A stretch of 8,118 nucleotides of DNA from Bacillota bacterium (lineage in GTDB: Bacteria; Bacillota; Clostridia; Oscillospirales; Ruminococcaceae): the NCBI GenBank assembly GCA_023456995.1, contig JAEWNU010000081.1, forward strand, positions 1-8,118, in the 5' to 3' direction. This document shows positions 5,681-8,118 of the stretch, in pieces. The number at the start of each line of letters is the position of its first letter. Positions within the stretch are counted from its first letter, which is position 1. The notes beneath the pieces were generated by a model. It was given only the letters and a program-made list of their open reading frames with translations. It was not told where the DNA came from and did no database searches. The translations under genes were made by a program, and so were the position numbers.

Positions 5681-6327
5681 GGGATGACCCAAAAACCATT
5701 GCGGCTCTTATTGAGCCGCAATATTGTTTTGCGGTTACTGACCACCGAGGCGTATCGATTAAATATTTCTCGTATGTCCCAATTGTCTAAACTGGTTACG
5801 GGGACAATCTCCAGTGGCCTTTGGGGGAAAATGCCAATGTGCTTTTCGTAGGTTATAATGTCGTGCCAATTTCCCAACTTGCAGCATGCATTCGTCAGAA
5901 TCCCTTTAGCGGAGAAGCCAAGATACTCGTGCAGACGTTGGCTCGGCAAGTTGGGTAATATCACGATTCCATAAACGGTTTGATATCCCTGAAGGCGCAA
6001 AATAGCGATTAGCGCGCTGTAGAGGGCTACGCCGACACTGCTGCTTTTACAATCGCCCGAAACATACACCGAAAGCTCGGCACCCCAACGATAAGAGGAG
6101 CGGCTACGATAACTGTGCCCGTAGGCGTAACCAACGATCTGACCATCAATCACGCAAACGATATAGGGGTGCTTGATCAGCGCATCGGTTATCCGGCTTT
6201 TAAATTCATCAAAAAATGGAACCGCTTCTTCAGAAGTAACGGCGGTGTTTTCGATATAAGGCGCATAAATGTCAAGCAGGGCTTGAGTGTCAGCGACGCT
6301 GGCCATGCGCAATACAGCATCATTCAT
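5677..6327 (-). CDS. GNAT family N-acetyltransferase, phosphinothricin-acetyltransferase-like (COG1247 type)
   Basis: A 216-residue protein with the layout of the Pat-like GNAT group: LRMASVADTQALLDIYAPYI (6-25), ENTAVTSEE (26-34), a GYAYGHSYRSRSSYRWGAEL strand region (66-85), SVYV (86-89), PNLPSQRLHEYLGF (125-138) and LGNWHDIITYEK (151-162). The family transfers acetyl from acetyl-CoA to an amino group. The acetyl-CoA pyrophosphate loop is degenerate: where relatives have RGKGIG this reads KSSSVG (94-99), losing the first glycine and the usual Arg. The last 20 or so residues (after about 195) look unlike the family and are encoded by the terminator hairpin, so the frame may run past its original stop. 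Start ATG 6327 has GAGG (6338-6341) ten bases upstream, 27 bases after the HAD stop, as third gene of the metA operon. The substrate is unknown and activity is uncertain. Confidence 0.82.
   Translation of the reverse strand: MNDAVLRMASVADTQALLDIYAPYIENTAVTSEEAVPFFDEFKSRITDALIKHPYIVCVIDGQIVGYAYGHSYRSRSSYRWGAELSVYVSGDCKSSSVGVALYSALIAILRLQGYQTVYGIVILPNLPSQRLHEYLGFSAKGILTNACCKLGNWHDIITYEKHIGIFPQRPLEIVPVTSLDNWDIREIFNRYASVVSNRKTILRLNKSRNGFWVIP
5698..5722. terminator. Bidirectional terminator between M50 gene and GNAT gene
   Basis: A perfect 10-bp stem ATTGCGGCTC/GAGCCGCAAT (5698-5707 with 5713-5722) has a five-base loop. On the minus strand it is followed by GG and five T (5695-5691); on the plus strand by a weaker ATTGTTTT tail. 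It stands 18 bases past the M50 stop but lies inside the open frame of the convergent GNAT gene, about 20 bases before that gene's stop. Confidence 0.8.
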
Positions 6328-6354
6328 TCAAAGGATACCTCGCAGTTATTCAGA

Positions 6355-6996
6355 TTAATCGCCTAGTAATTCTTTAAAGCTGTAAATATAACGGTGGCAC
6401 GTGGCTTCAATTTCTTGCTTTTCCTTCTGTAGCGGATCATCGATAGCCCAGACAGTAAACCCCGCCTTTGCTGCTGTTTTCATAGCATATAAAGTATCCT
6501 CAAACACAATGCAATGCTCAGCAGGCATTCCCAGTCTTTGAGCGGCTTCATGATAAATATCAGGGCGGTCCTTACCGACGCCACCAACATCCTCCGGTGT
6601 AAGAATAGTCTGAACCAGTGAAGCAATCCCATGGTGTGCCAGTACGGCATCAGCAAGAGCATGGTTGGTCATGGTGGCAACTGCGCAAGGAATATTTTTT
6701 TCATTAAGCTTCTTAATATAGTCTATCGCAAAGGGCTTCGGGATAACCTCGTTAATATAGCTGAAATGTATCATGCCGTTCCATACCGCTATCATCTCGT
6801 CTGGCGTCATATTAAGCTGTGGGAATCTGTTAGTAAAGTATTCGGCTGCTTGAGGAAATTCCATACCAATTAGGTCGTTGGCGAGCTGCTGCACCCACAG
6901 AATTCCGTACTTTTTGCAAAAAGAGGGTGCGAGGCTGTACCACATACCCATAGAATCAAGTAGGGTTCCATCCATGTCGAATATGGCTGCCTTCAT
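6355..6996 (-). CDS. HAD-superfamily hydrolase, subfamily IA (beta-phosphoglucomutase/phosphatase-like)
   Basis: A 213-residue soluble protein with all four HAD motifs: FDMDGT with nucleophile D7 and acid D9; motif II in VATMTN (T108); motif III lysine K142 in GKDRPDIY; and motif IV E166-D167 in VFEDT. An alpha-helical cap lies between motifs I and II (about 16-85), as in subfamily IA phosphatases and phosphoglucomutases. The start ATG overlaps the metA stop by one base (TAATG on the minus strand), with an AAAGGGGG-type ribosome binding site inside the metA end (plus-strand C-run 7006-7010), so translation is probably coupled. Relatives dephosphorylate small phosphorylated metabolites. The link to methionine synthesis is only by operon position, and no substrate can be read from the sequence. 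Confidence 0.9.
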   Translation of the reverse strand: MKAAIFDMDGTLLDSMGMWYSLAPSFCKKYGILWVQQLANDLIGMEFPQAAEYFTNRFPQLNMTPDEMIAVWNGMIHFSYINEVIPKPFAIDYIKKLNEKNIPCAVATMTNHALADAVLAHHGIASLVQTILTPEDVGGVGKDRPDIYHEAAQRLGMPAEHCIVFEDTLYAMKTAAKAGFTVWAIDDPLQKEKQEIEATCHRYIYSFKELLGD

Positions 6997-7937
6997 TAAT
7001 TTCTGCCCCCTTTACTGTGCGGGGTGAGTTTTGTCAGGTCGAACGGTGTCTCCTGATAAACAAAGTAATTAAGCCAATTGGAAAATAGCAAACTGGAGTG
7101 CGCGCGCCAGCAAAGCGGCGGCGATTTTGTGGGGTCATCCCCCGGAAAGTAGTGACGGGGCAGCTTGATATCGAGCCCCTTGTCGAGATCTCTGAAATAT
7201 TCATTTGCGAGCGTCTCACGGTCATATTCACTGTGGCCCATGATGAAAAACTGCCGCCCGGCTTTTCCAGCGATGCAGTATACGCCAGCCTCATCCGAGC
7301 GGGCGAGTACCTCAAGACTGTCTACACTTTGGATATCACTTTCGGAAACTGTAGTATGACGTGAATGTGGCACCCAAAACATCTCGTCAAAACCGCGCAT
7401 TAAGCGATGGTTTCGGTTAAGAACAGTGTGCTCAAACACGCCAAACATTTTTTCTGGCAGTGCAATTTTGTCAATCCCATAGTGATAATAAAGCCCGGCC
7501 TGTGCCCCCCAGCAGATGTGCATTGTCGAATACACGTTAGTTAAAGACCACGCCATGATTTCGCACAGCTCGTTCCAGTAATCTACTTCGGCAAACGGCA
7601 TTGTTTCTATGGGTGCACCTGTGATAATTAAACCGTCAAAACGTTGCTCTCGAATTTCATCAAAGGTTTTATAGAATTTAAATAGATGGTCACTTGGCGT
7701 ATTTTTTGGAATATGGCCGCCGATTTGCAGCAATTCGACATCGGACTGAATGGGTGTATTGCCGAGAAGACGCAGCAATTGCGTTTCTGTCTCGATCTTT
7801 TTCGGCATGAGATTCAGTATTACAATGCGGAGCGGACGAATGTCCTGATTGCGTGCACGCTCCTCACTCATAACAAAGACGTTCTCAGCTTCCAAAACCT
7901 TTGTTGCAGGTAAAGTGGTAGGAATATTAATCGGCAT
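6996..7937 (-). CDS. metAA: Homoserine O-acetyltransferase (MetA, acetyl-CoA type)
   Basis: A 313-residue full-length MetA. The N-terminus [20 protein letters not shown] and the [20 protein letters not shown] segment (33-52) are typical of the family. Counting from this start, the catalytic cysteine falls at 142 (HICWGAQAG), with H235 and E237 in GHSEYD completing the triad at the numbering of the Bacillus cereus enzyme. Residue 111 is Glu (TGAPIET). In studied MetA enzymes Glu at 111 goes with acetyl-CoA use and Gly with succinyl-CoA, so this should make O-acetylhomoserine, the precursor for methionine or for direct sulfhydrylation, in the cytoplasm. Start ATG 7937 has AGGAG (plus CTCCT 7946-7950) eight bases upstream. 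First gene of a minus-strand operon with the HAD and GNAT genes. The visible leader shows no SAM riboswitch or T-box motif. Confidence 0.96.
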   Translation of the reverse strand: MPINIPTTLPATKVLEAENVFVMSEERARNQDIRPLRIVILNLMPKKIETETQLLRLLGNTPIQSDVELLQIGGHIPKNTPSDHLFKFYKTFDEIREQRFDGLIITGAPIETMPFAEVDYWNELCEIMAWSLTNVYSTMHICWGAQAGLYYHYGIDKIALPEKMFGVFEHTVLNRNHRLMRGFDEMFWVPHSRHTTVSESDIQSVDSLEVLARSDEAGVYCIAGKAGRQFFIMGHSEYDRETLANEYFRDLDKGLDIKLPRHYFPGDDPTKSPPLCWRAHSSLLFSNWLNYFVYQETPFDLTKLTPHSKGGRN

Positions 7938-7970
7938 TGTCAGAACTCCTATATATATAATATGTAAGGT

Positions 7971-7999
7971 ATTATGTCACAATCGGGTTAAAGCGTCAA
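7971..7999 (-). promoter_or_regulatory. Sigma-A-type promoter of the metA operon
   Basis: On the minus strand a TTGACG -35 (7999-7994) and CATAAT -10 (7976-7971) are separated by exactly 17 bases. Transcription would start near 7964, giving a leader of about 27 bases with AT-rich sequence and the AGGAG site. That is too short for a riboswitch from this start. Confidence 0.7.
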
Positions 8000-8036
8000 T
8001 AAAAAGCGGTATTAATAGGCTTTTTACTAAGGATTT

Positions 8037-8068
8037 AAAAAAGAACAAGTTTTTTGCAAAAACCTGTT
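8037..8068 (-). terminator. Hairpin with U-tract upstream of the metA promoter
   Basis: On the minus strand an 11-bp stem with one wobble (8068-8058 with 8054-8044) has a three-base loop and is followed by C and six U (8042-8037). It has terminator form in the minus direction. It either ends an unseen minus-strand transcript entering from the right or acts as an attenuator in a longer metA leader. The stem is AT-rich, so strength is uncertain. Confidence 0.45.
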
Positions 8069-8095
8069 GACATATCTTCCTGAGCATGATATTAT
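8067..8095 (+). promoter_or_regulatory. Strong sigma-A promoter firing rightward out of the window
   Basis: A perfect TTGACA -35 (8067-8072) is followed, after 17 bases, by TATTAT (8090-8095). Transcription would begin near 8102, so the last 17 bases are the start of an RNA leader, including a small TGUC/GACA-type stem at about 8104-8117. The gene it drives lies outside the window and is divergent from metA. Confidence 0.7.
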
Positions 8096-8118
8096 AACTA
8101 AGCTGTCGCGAGAGACAC

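Noticed and set aside
1..8118. CRISPR array, insertion sequence, phage or tRNA genes
   Set aside because: No regularly spaced repeats, transposase motifs, terminal inverted repeats with target duplications, or cloverleaf-forming sequence was seen by eye.

Overview
The window looks like a chromosomal segment of a spore-forming member of the Firmicutes, most likely class Clostridia. The evidence is a SpoIVFA/SpoIVFB-like protease pair, a glycine riboswitch with an intrinsic terminator ahead of an AGCS symporter, strong AGGAGG-type ribosome binding sites, a MetA of the Bacillus/Clostridium acetyltransferase type, and a GltA/NfnB-type NADPH oxidoreductase. Base composition is intermediate rather than AT-rich, which would fit a ruminococcal or oscillospiral clostridium. 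I did not try to name a genus.

Layout, left to right. (1) The 3' nine-tenths of a plus-strand glutamate synthase small-subunit-like flavoprotein (to 1256), then a hairpin. (2) A roughly 460-base gap with no intact gene. It contains an 11-bp AT palindrome and what may be a decayed small gene whose frame is broken by a 5-bp tandem duplication; its end holds the promoter of the next gene. (3) A plus-strand UlaG-like metallo-beta-lactamase-fold hydrolase (1787-2407), converging across a bidirectional terminator on (4) a minus-strand sodium:alanine/glycine symporter (2470-3876). The symporter's leader carries a single-aptamer glycine riboswitch, a ghost-aptamer-like hairpin and an intrinsic terminator. 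(5) Divergent from that, a plus-strand two-gene unit (4281-5680): a LytM/M23 membrane protein overlapping by 16 nt an M50 site-2-type protease, the arrangement of spoIVFA-spoIVFB. (6) Converging on it, a minus-strand operon metA, HAD phosphatase, GNAT acetyltransferase (7937 down to 5677), with a promoter just upstream of metA. (7) At the right edge, a strong plus-strand promoter fires out of the window.

Functionally this is a patchwork of nitrogen and amino-acid metabolism (glutamate synthase-like enzyme, glycine-sensing symporter, methionine biosynthesis) and a probable sporulation protease pair. I see no mobile element, CRISPR array, tRNA or rRNA. Nothing here is clearly a new biological system. 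The best leads are the riboswitch architecture, the SpoIVFB-like protease without a CBS domain beside a partner that keeps all zinc ligands, the GNAT gene that reads through its own terminator, and the frameshifted remnant between the first two genes.
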